Assembly: GCF_012489685.1 (NCBI RefSeq)
Contig: NC_080041.1
Location: forward strand, 29,315,780-29,379,779
DNA length: 64,000 bases
Source of the DNA: Lotus japonicus
Taxonomy: Eukaryota; Streptophyta; Magnoliopsida; Fabales; Fabaceae
Reading direction: 5' to 3'
Position 1 is the first letter of the stretch. Each line of letters starts with the position of its first letter. The translations under genes were made by a program, and so were the position numbers. A model generated the notes under the pieces. The model saw only the letters and a list, made by a program, of their open reading frames with translations, was not told where the DNA came from and did no database searches. Positions 1 to 12,500 of the stretch are shown here, in pieces.

Positions 1-182
1 AATCCATTAAACTTCGATAAAAGTATTTTTGGATATAAAATGTATATGTATATTTCTCTCTTTTTTGACCGTTTTCTCATTCTATCGTACCAAATAACTT
101 ATAAATCTATCATATTTTTCATTTCTTTATCTCTACTTGTCTTCTCTCTTCTTTACCCTCCTTTCTTTACCAAACAAATTAA

Positions 183-475
183 GCGCATTTTTTATTAATA
201 TTACTTCACTTCACTGGACTGCATAGCATGTGGGTCTCTGCTCAGGCACACCCTTCTCTCTGTTTCCTCCTACTGCAAAAACCAAATTCACCAATTTGTC
301 TTGGAATTTTTGTTTAAAGGGTTAAACTGTTGAAGGGGTCAATTTGTATATGAAAGACAAGAGACAAACACCTTTGTTTATAAACACTTAACACAGTTTA
401 TTAACTCTATTTGCCAGAAAAAGCTTACATTCCATTGCCATTTGCCAATATACAACAGTAACACTCCATAAAATT
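183..475. repeat. Direct repeat copy A, upstream of the RING gene
   Basis: This ~290-bp stretch is repeated in the same orientation at 2768-3055. Shared landmarks are TGCATAGCATGTGGGTCTC, AACACAGTTTATTAACTCTA and CCATTTGCCAATATACAACA, with small indels between them. I see no LTR signs: no TG/CA ends, no primer-binding site after copy A and no retroviral coding between the copies. A local segmental duplication is the simplest reading. The rest of 1-1163 is AT-rich with no gene that I can support. Confidence 0.8.
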
Positions 476-1043
476 TTTTTAGAAGGTGAACTAAAATTAA
501 AATATCTTATTTTTGGGTTAGTCTCTTGGATTTTTCTTGGGTAAATAAAGATCAAAATTACTAACAGAAAGTTAGGTGCATGAAAATCAGTTATAGTAAG
601 TCACCTCGATCCAGCTTTTTTTTAAAGATTTGCAATCAACTGAAGAAATTCCTAATCTAAATTGACTGTGAAAATCTTAAATATTTAAAATTTACTTTTA
701 AATATTTAAAAGAAAATTAAATAAGTACACCATTTTTTTAAGCTCATAAATAAGTCCTGAAAAGAGATAAATATGACATGTATATCCGTACTAGTTACAA
801 GAATGAGACCAAAAAAAATCAAATCATCATAAAATATTACTTTTTTAAATAAATAAAAAATCTGTTTTCCTTATCTGAACTACCTAAAAGTAAATCAGAA
901 TTTAAAAAAAAAAACTACCTCAAAGTAAATCCATATATTAGATTGATTTTACCAAAAAATATATTAGTTTGAGATCTTTTCCGTGATCTTCTCATATGAT
1001 CTCTTTTTTTTTTGACAGCTTCTCATATGATCTCTTGCTACTT

Positions 1044-1051
1044 TATAAATA
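1044..1051 (+). promoter_or_regulatory. TATA-box candidate for the RING-H2 gene
   Basis: TATAAATA lies about 115 bp upstream of the first ATG at 1164, a plausible spacing for a plant core promoter with a short leader. Nothing else supports it. Confidence 0.45.
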
Positions 1052-1163
1052 TCCAATGTTTATGTGAAAGCCTATTAAATCCAACTCATAAGATTAAAAG
1101 TTAAAACCCTTACTCACTCTTTCTCGTCCTTTCCTGTTACAACAGATTATTAATCACTTGGCA

Positions 1164-1766
1164 ATGGAGTCCTCAACTTATTTCTTGGGTGTAAGGCCTG
1201 CAAGTCAATCCATCGCTCAAGATAGTCCGGCTAGAGATTATTTCAACCTTTCTTTTCACTGCAAACATACAATTCACACCCCAACTACTAGATCTGTAGT
1301 TACATGTGAACTCATCTTCTCGATCCCTTGTGACAAGTTCCGCAATTGTGATGAGCGCACAATCTTAGAGTGGGATAACGCTAGGGACTTCCATCAATTA
1401 TTCTCCTCACAAATGCCTACTATTGATCCCAATGTAGTAGACGGAGTTCTACCTCACATAGTTGAACATGCTAGGGGTATGCTGACACCAAACACCGAAG
1501 GGCGTCTCACAAGGGACATAAATTTCATGCTCTTAGTCTTCACATGGTGTGAAGAAGATGAGGAGGAGGAGGAAGATTATCATCCTTCAGAACAGTGCGC
1601 AATTTGTTTAGAAGATCTTAGCAGTGGTGGGGGCTTGAAGTCAGAAATTGTTTCTACTAAATGCTCACATATTTTTCATAGAGGGTGTATTGTTAAGTGG
1701 ATGCAACAATGTACTAGTTGTCAAGCGTCACACTCATGTCCACTATGTCGTTCTCAAGTAATATGA
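1164..1766 (+). CDS. RING-H2 finger protein, probable E3 ubiquitin ligase
   Basis: An intronless gene of 200 codons. The ATG at 1164 is chosen; the frame also opens two codons earlier, but at TTG. The N-terminal ~130 residues match no domain I recognise. An acidic Glu/Asp run (about residues 134-142) is followed by a C-terminal RING-H2: CAIC, then a Cys-x-His pair (KCSHIFHRGC), then CPLC near the end, which together supply the eight zinc ligands of the C3H2C3 type. Family knowledge says such proteins bind an E2 and ubiquitinate targets; the substrate cannot be read here. The spacer before CPLC is longer than usual and holds two extra Cys (TSCQASHSC). There is no signal peptide or membrane segment. 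The gene and its flanks lie between the two copies of a direct repeat, so it may have arrived by duplication. Confidence 0.8.
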   Translation: MESSTYFLGVRPASQSIAQDSPARDYFNLSFHCKHTIHTPTTRSVVTCELIFSIPCDKFRNCDERTILEWDNARDFHQLFSSQMPTIDPNVVDGVLPHIVEHARGMLTPNTEGRLTRDINFMLLVFTWCEEDEEEEEDYHPSEQCAICLEDLSSGGGLKSEIVSTKCSHIFHRGCIVKWMQQCTSCQASHSCPLCRSQVI

Positions 1767-2311
1767 ATGAATACAATATTGTTACAATGTTTTTAGTACC
1801 TTTATAGGATACTGTTTTTGAATTGTTCTGGATTTTCATATTTGCTACCTTGGATGGATGAAAATTATGTTGATTTAATCTATTTGTCTAGGACTGTATA
1901 AGAGTTTGTACAACAGGGGGTATTTTAAATGGGAGCAAAGTTTATGGTTTAGCTGCTGTCATTGAAAACCTGTTATGCTAAAGCAATCATCTTAGATAGT
2001 TTGAACATCTGAGCTGCCATGGATCCAATTCTCTTGTTTAAAATTGTTCTTTAATTTGGGTGTTATTTTGGCACCATTTATTTCTTTGGGTGGTTTTAAT
2101 ATTTTGCTAGTCTATGTATTGGGGGTTTATGCTCACTTTAATTGCGATTGGTGCAGCTTGTATCAATGTTGATCTCTCATATATATAATTTTGAGTATTC
2201 TTTAGGGTCCTATTCGTTATTCACAAATTTTTTTTTATCTGTATAGAATGGGGTTTTTAAAATAATCAAACCATATGAGGAAAATCAGGCGATAAAAGCT
2301 TTCATTTTTTA
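1767..2311. other. 3' flank of the RING gene
   Basis: AT-rich sequence with no supported gene. It presumably holds the RING gene 3'UTR and polyadenylation region. I see nothing else in it. Confidence 0.4.
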
Positions 2312-2664
2312 GGCTTAATGGTACTTTTGATCTCTGATCTATAACGAATGTTTATTTTATCTCCCTTATGTTTAAAATGAGCGAATTTAATCCCTCATGT
2401 TCCAATTTATGAAAATTGGGTCCAGCCGTTAAGTTGCTATCCAGTTTCAGACTAAAATCGTCCATGTGAATATATTATGACATAAGCTAGGATGAGAATT
2501 TGAGCTTAGGCTATTTCTCCAACGTTCTATTCAATATTTTAGAAGCATTTTAGGTGTTGGACCCAATTTTCACAAATTGGAACATGAGGGATTAAATTCG
2601 CTCATTTTAAACATAGGGGAGCCAAATTATACATTTATCAAACATTAAAGGTACAATTAAACAT
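2312..2664. mobile_element. Foldback MITE, about 350 bp
   Basis: The two ends are long inverted repeats of about 100 bp. The left arm contains GTTTAAAATGAGCGAATTTA and ATCCCTCATGTTCCAATTT; the right arm carries their reverse complements. The outermost bases (GGCTTAATGGTAC on the left, GTACAATTAA on the right) also pair. There is no coding capacity. The ends resemble non-autonomous foldback elements common in legumes. The target-site duplication is not clear because both flanks are A/T runs. Confidence 0.75.
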
Positions 2665-2767
2665 AAAAAATTGGTCTTTGCTAAGATATTTCCAACGACC
2701 GGTAGTCGTGAGATTAATCTTTCACACCATAGCTTGACCAAGAAGTTATATAATTTTTTATTTTGGT

Positions 2768-3055
2768 TATGCGCATTTTTTACCCTCTATTGTTTATTGA
2801 TATTACTTCACTCCACTAAACTGCATAGCATGTGGGTCTCAGGCAAAATCTTATCAAAACCAAATTCACTTATTTGTCTTAGAATCTTTGTTTAAACGGT
2901 TAAACTCTTGAAGGTGTCAATTTGTCTGTGAAAGAAAACAGACAAAAACCCTTGTTTATTAACCACTTAACACAGTTTATTAACTCTATTTGCAGAAAAG
3001 CTCTCATTCCATTGCCATTTGCCAATATACAACAGCAACACTCCATAAACAAACA
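2768..3055. repeat. Direct repeat copy B, upstream of the kinesin gene
   Basis: Second copy of the repeat at 183-475, same orientation, offset about 2.58 kb. It lies roughly 460 bp upstream of the kinesin start codon, so it may be the original kinesin 5' flank, with copy A as the duplicate. From 3056 to 3518 the sequence is the kinesin 5' flank and leader; short ORFs there show no family resemblance. Confidence 0.8.
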
Positions 3056-3518
3056 TATACTCCATTACCATAACACACCACACTGTCAACACCACTGTCC
3101 TCACTCAATTTCACTCCAATAAAAAATTTCAACTCCACAAAAATAAACAATAAAAAGTTTAATCGATTCTGCTTAAGTAATGTCTTGTTCGAGTCTTGAT
3201 AAAAAAAATCCGAATACGAAAAGTTAGGCTGTTATGCAAGGTCCCGTTCGAGTGGTACGAAAAAAAACCCTAAAAAATTAATCTTATCAGGATCTGAATG
3301 TTCCCGGCTCGAACGTGCCCATAAGAAAATACTTGTAATAAAAAATAAAAATAAAATTAATTACCTCCTTTTGGAGCCAAAGCCAAAACAAACAACACAG
3401 TTCAAACTCCGAAGAAAGCCTGCATTTCCATGGCCGGCACGTGAACCCCCTCTCTCTCCCTCTCGCTCTCCATAACCTGAAACCTTCTTGGACCTCTCTT
3501 ACCTCTACTTCTCCGTCA

Positions 3519-6500
3519 ATGTCTTCCACCGCCGGTCACCGCCGCTCCTCCCAACGAGCCTCCGCCACCGCGTCACGAAACTCGCCGGCGGCCGTTGCGA
3601 AACCTGGCGGAAGACCTACCACTCCGTCTTCCTCCTCCACGCCGCCAAGGCCGTCGTCGAGAGCTTCCGTATCTCCTGTGGTGGTTGCAGCTGCTGCCGC
3701 GGCGAAGGAGAATGTAACCGTCACCGTCCGATTCCGACCCCTCAAGTTCGTCCATTTCATCTCTTCTGTTGTTTGTGTAGCTTCTTGTGATGCTTTTCTG
3801 AATTTTTTTTTTTTTTTTTTGATTTTGTGCGTTGGTTTTGAGCAGTGGCAGAGAAGTGAGTAAAGGGGACGAGGTAGCGTGGTATGCGGATGGTGATCGT
3901 GCAGTGAGAAATGAATACAATCCTGAACTTGCTTATGGTTTTGGTTAGTATATATTTATTTACTCACTGTTCAGAAAAATGAAAAACACTCTATTACTAA
4001 CTTTTTTGAGATGACTCTATTACTTTGTTGCTGATTTTGTAATTATATGTATTCTAATCTTTTATTTCTATTCATGTTCACACTTTGGAAGTGTTTTGGT
4101 TTGGTTCTAAAAAGTACTGAAAAAGTAACACCTGGCTAAGCTTGGATCATGATCCTCTCATGTGGGCATTATAATGTCAAGGGGAATATTTGTCAATATT
4201 TTTGTTCATAAAATATTAGAAGAGTCCCAGCTATTTAATAGGTATAAAGAGAGATAGGCATAAAATTTCAACACGAGGGAACATGACGTGTTGAAATTGG
4301 CATTCCTGTTAATGTAATATCAAACTAATTTAACTATTTCTACTTATACATAACCAAATAATGGGTTGAGTTAGTTTGACACTTTGTTAATCAATAGACA
4401 TATTGAAAGTGGAAACATTTTGGGGTGAATCAAAATTTTGGTTTATTTTTATTCATGTAATCCTTCCATGCGTACATAAAAGTAACATATTCCAGCATTT
4501 TTTTATTTATATTTGGAGCGAGGTCTGTTGATTAAGCAAGTTAGACTTCCTTGTAGTCTGGCTATGATCACAAGTTTAAATTTTCAAAAACATTTTATAT
4601 GTGTCATTAATCTGGAAAGCTGTTTCATAGATCAAATGGTAAACAAATATATAGTTGGGAGTGGTGGCTTTTTCTGTGGTTTAAGAATTGTGTCACCAGC
4701 ATAACTGAATTGAAGGGTACATTACTGGTTGGATTTTTGCTTTGTTTCTCTGGTAATTCTTGTTATTATATTTTTCGTATGGCAGATAGGGTATTTGGGC
4801 CTGCAACAACAACTCGGCATGTTTATGATGTGGCTGCTCAGCATATTGTAAGTGGTGCCATGGAAGGGATTAATGGTAATGCTTTGTCTGTTGTTTATAC
4901 TTGTGCATTATGAACAGTTTTTGGAAAGAGGAGGGAATTAATGGTTGGAATGGATAGCCTCTACCACATTTTCAATTTTATCTGTGTTTTCCTTTTGAGT
5001 TTTAATGCTCTTTCACATTGGTGTTTATTACATGGATAAGTAATTCAATACTAATAATCCCAACTGGTGACGGTAGCTTGGTTGGTCTATTATAAACCGT
5101 TTATATAACTAAAATTAGATTAAAACTCCTGACCACTTGCTCATTAAGAATGTACAATTCCAAAGAACAACACAGATTGTAAGTTGGTCAAGAACCTATC
5201 TTTAGGCTCCTTATTTAACACAAACTAGTTAACTTATGGATTGAAGAATATAAGCTGGAATACGAATTTTCCAGCCATTTGCTCAATCATTTCCAACTAA
5301 GAAATATAAATATCCCACAAATATATAATTTATAGTTAAATGAGGAGACTATGTTCTCGTTCCATCCGTTCACTTTTCTGTTCCCTTTTGAGTACTTGGT
5401 CAGCGTACTACACATTTTTCGAATTAGTACTCTTTTGGCATCAATAAGCACGATATTACTTCATTAAACATGGAATAACTAGCCAACTGCAGTTCATGTT
5501 CATAATTAGACATTTATGAGAAGGAATGCTGACTAGCTTCCTCCTAAATACGGCACTGGTTTGGTCTAATAAATTATTATGTTGTTTTCGGGGAGTTATT
5601 TGTTATTATTTTTCTTGCAAAACATATTGGTAAACTATATTGGCACCCTAACATGGTTATTGGCTAACAGTTGATTTGCAAATCTGCAGGTACCGTTTTT
5701 GCATATGGTGTTACGAGTAGTGGAAAGACTCATACCATGCATGTAAGTTAGTCTAAATGTTTAATCATCTCTGTAGGACTATAAGTGACATCATGTGTGG
5801 CTCCAAGACTTCGGATTATCTTTTTTCTATGATTATGGTAATGTGTTCATGGCCCAACCGTAGTTGACGACACTTTTTGACACAGCAGTGAGGAAAACCA
5901 ATGTAATGGGACGCATCACTAGTTTATGGTCGAAGTAGTCAAAATAGAAGTTGGATACTTGGATTCTAAGTATCCTTGATATTTGCATTCTGAGTAAAAC
6001 TTTTATCTCCTTAGTTGTTCTGATTCGTTTGTAAGCGCCTAGTCACTAAGAAAATTAGTAATTGTAAAATGATTACAATATTCATAAGAGCTAAACAATC
6101 AACTTAAAACAAAATGGTATAATCTTCCAAGGGCAATCCACTTTTTACCATCTCTGAACCATCTATTTCAGTTCAGGTAAGCAGTTCTGTTAAAGCATAG
6201 CTGAGTTAATTTCAGAAACAGAAATATTAGGGATGAAGAAAGAGGCCAGGTCATATGACAATATGATGCTAAATTGTTAGTCATTTAATCCTGACCCTCG
6301 AACATGTAAAACATAGATTCTCTATAAAATTTTCTTCAAGCATATTAGCATGGGGCTTTTGTCCCATGAAAAGTAAAAATTGTTCTTCTTAAAATAATAC
6401 TAAGGAGATCATTCTTATAACAACAGCCGTTCTTTCTGTTTAAAGACTCTTTTGTTGGTTGATTGTTGAATAGCTGGTCCACCCCTTTCAATTTGAAAAA

Positions 6501-9500
6501 TCTAATTTTCTGTTGCCGTATTACTTCTCAATTTTTGCATATATTTTTTACCAGGGGGAGCAAAAGTCACCTGGAATAATCCCTCTTTCAATAAAGGATG
6601 TGTTTAGTATTATACAGGAGGTAATGAATCAAGTTTTCTAGACTTAGCTATAAATCCTTTTATATCCTTGACAGGTTGTATTTGTCATTTTCAGACTCCT
6701 GGACGGGAATTCCTACTCCGTGTCTCATATCTTGAGATTTACAATGAGGTTAGCATGATGTAGTGTTCTCTTGACCTCTCTTATCTTTATGAATCTTGTT
6801 GTAACTTGTACCCATATTGTGGAATTCATCATCACATTGAGTAGAATGATGGCCAGATTAACTCCATTATTGTCTGAGAATAGGCTCATGCTGTATGAGG
6901 GACACAATCTAGATAAGTGATGGCGTTGGAAATGATAAATAAATGAAGTTTGGTCAAATGGAGAGTTATGTAAACTTGATTTGAATTGATTGCAAGTGAA
7001 ATAGGATGGCCATCTATTTTCAGTAATAGTTGACTCTTATGTGAGTGATCCATACAGGTAGAAGTTTGTAAGCAGACTAATTAAACAGAATAAAGTGTAG
7101 GATACTTATTTAAGTGTAATCAATCATATGGTCGTAAGTAATCCTTGTGATGGACTTGAAATAATTTTGGCAAAGATTATCTTGGTTGCATTAGTTGTTA
7201 CTTATTGCCAAATATAACCATATTAGGAAGGTGAACATTGAGAAAAAATGTTTCAACTTATCTAAGGATACAATATTATCTCCAAATTGACATGCAAATA
7301 CAAGCCTAGCCTTTGAAACTATTTATTTTATTTCCTGTTCTCCTCCCCTCAAATTTCTATGTAAATAAGGCCTACTGGCTTGACTCTGTGATCTAATGGT
7401 CTTGTTGTAGGTCATTAACGACTTGCTGGATCCACTTGGGCAGAACCTAAGAATACGAGAGGATGCTCAGGTTTTATATTTATTAATATTTGAAAGTCAA
7501 GCACTGGTCATTTTGTCATTGTCAATTTTCTGTTCTTGATATCAACAGTTGCTTAGATTAGGGACTTTTGGCTTCTTTTTCCTCAAGCACGCTAGGTTTT
7601 AGCTCCTTGTTCTCATTGTATAAAGTTTCACTTGGGTAAGTTTTACGAGTCAATTCATATTACAACTCTTTAATCTGAAGGCTTGCTGTTTAGATTATAT
7701 GGTTTATATAGGGAAGGGGGGAAAGAGAGAATTGAGACTTTGAATAATATGATATTAGATTGATGTAGTATATTTATTGTATTACTCTGGTTTGGCCACT
7801 CTTTTTGTGCAAGCCTACTCATTGTATTCTTCAAATTCTAATATTGACTTTTCACTTATTGACATTAGTGCCATTAATGAGAAATCTGTATTTTGTGCCA
7901 GAGAGAGAGGAGCTAATGATCTCCATACACTTCCCTGCACATTCTGCACATTCTGATTTGAACTTTATTATAGTGTTTTAACATACATAGTGTTTGGTTG
8001 GAGGGGAATGGAGTGAAGTGCTTTTTTTAAACTTGTTTGGTAACTTCAGTTCAAATTTTAGGATGGGAGGGCAGGGGAACGGAGGGGGTCAAGACCCCTC
8101 ACAACTCAAATTTGTCTCTCCTCCAAAAGTGGAAAATTTGAAGAATAATAATTTGTATGATATAATACCCTTTCTGATGTTTTAAAACTCAAAACTGTAT
8201 TTTAAAAGTAAGGGAGGTTAAAGTTTTTAAAATCCCTCCCCTCCCCTCATGAACCTAACCTCTCATTTCACGTCCCCTCCTCTTAACCAGACAGCTCAGG
8301 GTTTCGATGATCTTGAAGTAAATTTTCAATTGGTTATATTTTAATCATTGTCCTCATTATATTTAATTTTCACAATTATGTTAGTATTAGAATAGTATTC
8401 ATGCTTTTCTACTTAATATAGAAAATGCATTGGGTTAATTAAAATACAAGCTAGTCCTCGATGCCTGCATAGGGTATCTCCTCCGTAATCCTTATTCTAG
8501 TGAGCTGTGGAAAATACTTTACTTGTGAAGCTGAATTAAATTATATTCATTATAATAATAAAATATTTTCTAAAAATACTATACACTAAGTTGTTAAATT
8601 GAGATAAAAAAACAAAATATAATTTCTGACAAACATAGTTTCAAGGTCCCTTCCCTTTGTCAAGTTTCAGTCTAATTACGTTCTCATGTTCATCAAGTTG
8701 TGTAGTTATGGCATTCATCCAGTTTATATATCATTTTATTTTGTGAATTATCACCATCAGTTCATGGTTAAATTTTAAGCTTCTAATCTATCACCGTTGC
8801 TCTAAGTGGTTGTAAGTTCTATGATTTTGATGTTGGAACTTGTTACAAACAAACATAATATGTGTGTACTTAATTCTAGTATCATAGACCTTTCATAAAG
8901 AAGACTTTATATTCCAATTATTTGTCTCTTAATAATGACACTACGAGGTATTTAATGATAACAGGGGACTTATGTTGAAGGAATCAAGGAGGAAGTTGTT
9001 CTATCCCCTGCTCATGGCCTTTCTTTGATCGCTACAGGAGAAGGTATAGTATAACAAACTCTTTGATGTTTTTCTTCCCTTTTTTTCTGCGTTAAAACCA
9101 TTGGTAGCATTGCAATTGCATGTCTAAATTTACTTTACAACACCTTCGTGCTCGAACTTGAGCATGACCATTTTTTTCACTCCAAGTTCCTGCCTACTGC
9201 AAATTATATGATCTTCCAAAAGATATCTATGGTTCGCTTATTGTCTTTTTTATTTGTTTTTTATTGATGCTTATTTCTTTTGATTCATATATAGTTTGTG
9301 ATATAATGCAGAGCATAGACATGTGGGTTCAAATAATTTCAATCTAGTTAGCAGTCGAAGCCACACTATATTCACCTTGGTATGTCGAGTAATCTCCATA
9401 TGTTTAAGATTTGAAAGCATGCTTTGCTGCCTTTTGTTGAATTATGAAAAGCTATCTAGTGGGCTTATCTCTAAAATGTGTTTGACATTTGATGTTTGCT

Positions 9501-12500
9501 AATAATATAGTTATCTCTATGTAAGAGAAATTAACATATATCTCATTTTCTTTGCCTCCATTTTTGGCACTCTTTTAAACTACTTTTTGTGGCTTCAGTG
9601 ATTCATCAATTTTTATTAAGTGTTTTTAAAGCATTGGATCAGCTATAATGCCAAGTGAATTTCTGTTTTAACCAATGGTAACGAACTGGGAGTACACCTT
9701 ATTGTTTCAATTTCTTTGTATGGCTTACTGAATACATTGCTTCAATCAGACTATCGAAAGCAGTCCGCGAGGGGAAAATATTGGGGAAGAGGATGTGACA
9801 TTGTCCCAACTGGTAAGACTCATTAATCTACGATTCCCAACATTATACTACATTACTATATTTCTCCAGTAATACCTTCAGTGTTCTGTCTGAAATCACT
9901 TCTAAAAGCTTTTTTCCTTTTTACTTTTCTTCTTTTCCAGCACTTAATTGATCTTGCGGGGTCTGAAAGTTCAAAAACTGAGACAACTGGTTTGCGGAGG
10001 AAAGAGGGTTCCTATATTAATAAAAGTTTGCTTACTCTTGGAACGGTAATGATATGCTAATTTTGTTTGTCTTTAATTTTCTTAACACTTTTCACCATAA
10101 TAGCTGCTATCCTAGATTTTGAATGGTAGTTCTTCTCTTCTTATGTTGTACGTGTCATATTTGATATTCAAGGTATTTTTGTTGATAGTTACTGTGCATG
10201 TTTCTTGGGCTTACTTTTGCAGTTAGGTTCTTATTGAAATGTGTAACAATAAAAATTTGATTCTTCTCCAGTCTTCAACTGTAGCTTTGGTAACTATTCA
10301 TTTTTATGTTTGATTTTCTTCATCAACTTAGACATTAAAAATGCTTATTTGCCCTCCGGACACTGGATGATTTAATAAGTACCTTAATCTCCTAATCTTT
10401 TGGAGGGCATCTTAGTCAGTGCATTAAGTCAATAATGTCAGGATCTATACTAGTGAGTAGTGAGTTATCTTGGTTGTATTTCTATTACTAGGATGACAAC
10501 TTGTAGCTTGCTCCATTGTATTTATATAGCTGTTTGGGGGAACACTGTTGTTTTCTATTCTTAGGTGTATAACAATCCACTTCTCAAATTTTGTTTAATG
10601 GAGAATTTAAATTTCTCTATCTTCCTGTTTCTACATTGCAGGTGATCGCTAAATTAACAGATGGGAAGGCAACTCATGTTCCTTATCGAGATTCAAAGCT
10701 CACCCGTTTGTTGCAATCATCCCTTAGTGGCCATGGAAGAATTTCTGTTAGTACAGTTGCTCTTTGACTTTTGGGCTAGTTGTAAACATTAGCATGGTTA
10801 ACTCTTGTTTGCAAATAATTTACTATGGTTTGGTTTTTGAAGCTCATTTGCACAGTTACTCCTGCCTCTAGCAGTGGTGAAGAGACACACAACACATTAA
10901 AATTTGCACACCGGAGTAAGCATGTTGAAATCAAGGCCTCTCAGAATAAGGCGAGTCTGTGAACTGCTAATAATGTCATGACCTCTAGGCACAGTTATTT
11001 CATACTACTAACTTTCAGCCGATTTTCTTGTATTAGATTGTAGATGATAAGTCTCTGATCAAAAGGTATCAGAGGGAAATTTCTGAGTTAAAGCAGGAGC
11101 TTCAGCAGTTGAAGCGTGGCATGATTGAGAATCCCCATATGGTCGCGTCTTCACAAGAAGATCTGGTGACTCTGAAGATCCAGGTTTGTGTTGATGCATA
11201 TATCATGCTATTTCTTGAATCTTAACCAGTTCATGTTTACTTTCCTCAGAGCACAGGGCATGTTTTTAGTTGCTGTTTTGTTTCTTCACTTGCCCTTAAT
11301 AAGCTTCACTTCATGTAATAGTTGGAAGCTGGCCAATCCAAATTAAAGTCAAGATTGGAAGAGGAGGAACAAGCTAAAGCAGCTTTAATGGGAAGAATTC
11401 AGCGATTAACCAAATTAATCTTAGTTTCTACAAAGAATACAATGTCATCAAGCACTCCTGAAAGGCCTAGCTATAGGCGAAGGCATTCTTTTGGGGAAGA
11501 CGAGGTGTGTTTTTTTACAAGGGTTCTTCAGTCTGTGCAATAGTCAGTTATATGCTTTGGGATTTGATCTTAGAACACAAATTTCCAGTTACTTAGAATT
11601 AATAGTACAATCATTAATATTATTCGTGATGATGGCAAATGTTGTTCTTTTATGAATGCAGCTAGCATATTTGCCTGATAGAAAACGTGGTACCTTGATT
11701 GAGGATGACGTTGGGAGCCATCCTTCAGCTCCTTCAGGGGAAGAAAAGGATGATGTTACCAATTTAGATGAACTGGTTAAGGAATATAAAAGGAACAAAA
11801 GACGTGGAATGCTTGGTTGGTTGAAGCTGAGAGTAAGTTATTTTCCTAGATATTATATATTAATTATCTTCAAAATAATTAACTAACTGATTGATACATA
11901 TTAAAGGTTAATATTAATGTACAAGATAATCAAATAACAATTCAAAAATGATAGATCACTGTGATTAAGATCAATATGGGATAGATCAGGGAATTTTTGC
12001 CAAGCTGAAAACAAATTAGCATCTTATATTTGTTATCCAGCCGATAAAGAGTACATGCCTCCTATGCAGAAACCTGATAATCTCGATGGATTATCGCCTA
12101 ATGTTGATAGTGAGGGCTCTACAAATGGGTCACCTTCATCATTAACACCAAATAGAGTTATGCTTCATGATATGAAAGATTCACGCAGGAATTCAGTCAG
12201 TAGAAAGGATAATGCTTCAGCTCTCAATTCTTTTCCAGGAAGAACCCAAGCAGGTGACTTGTTCAGTGTAACTGTTGGAGGTCGTCAACTTCCTCCGGTG
12301 AGATTTCAAATGAATCCATGTTGCTGGAAAGACACCCATGTATCTTGAATTATGGGTGAATCTTATGGATGAGTCATAATTATGCTGAATGACTCTCTTG
12401 CAGTCAGGGACTACTATTACAGATCAAATGGATCTTCTTCGTGAACAAGTAAAGATGTTGGCTGGGGAGGTGGCATTCTGTATTAGTTCTCTGAAGAGAC

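Noticed and set aside
2671..3122. Two short plus-strand frames upstream of the kinesin gene
   Set aside because: They lie in the duplicated non-coding repeat, the matching region of copy A is not open in the same way, and no domain is visible.
10951..10960. GT donor four bases downstream of the kinesin exon 13 end
   Set aside because: Would add GCGA and shift the frame; the GC donor restores the conserved junction.
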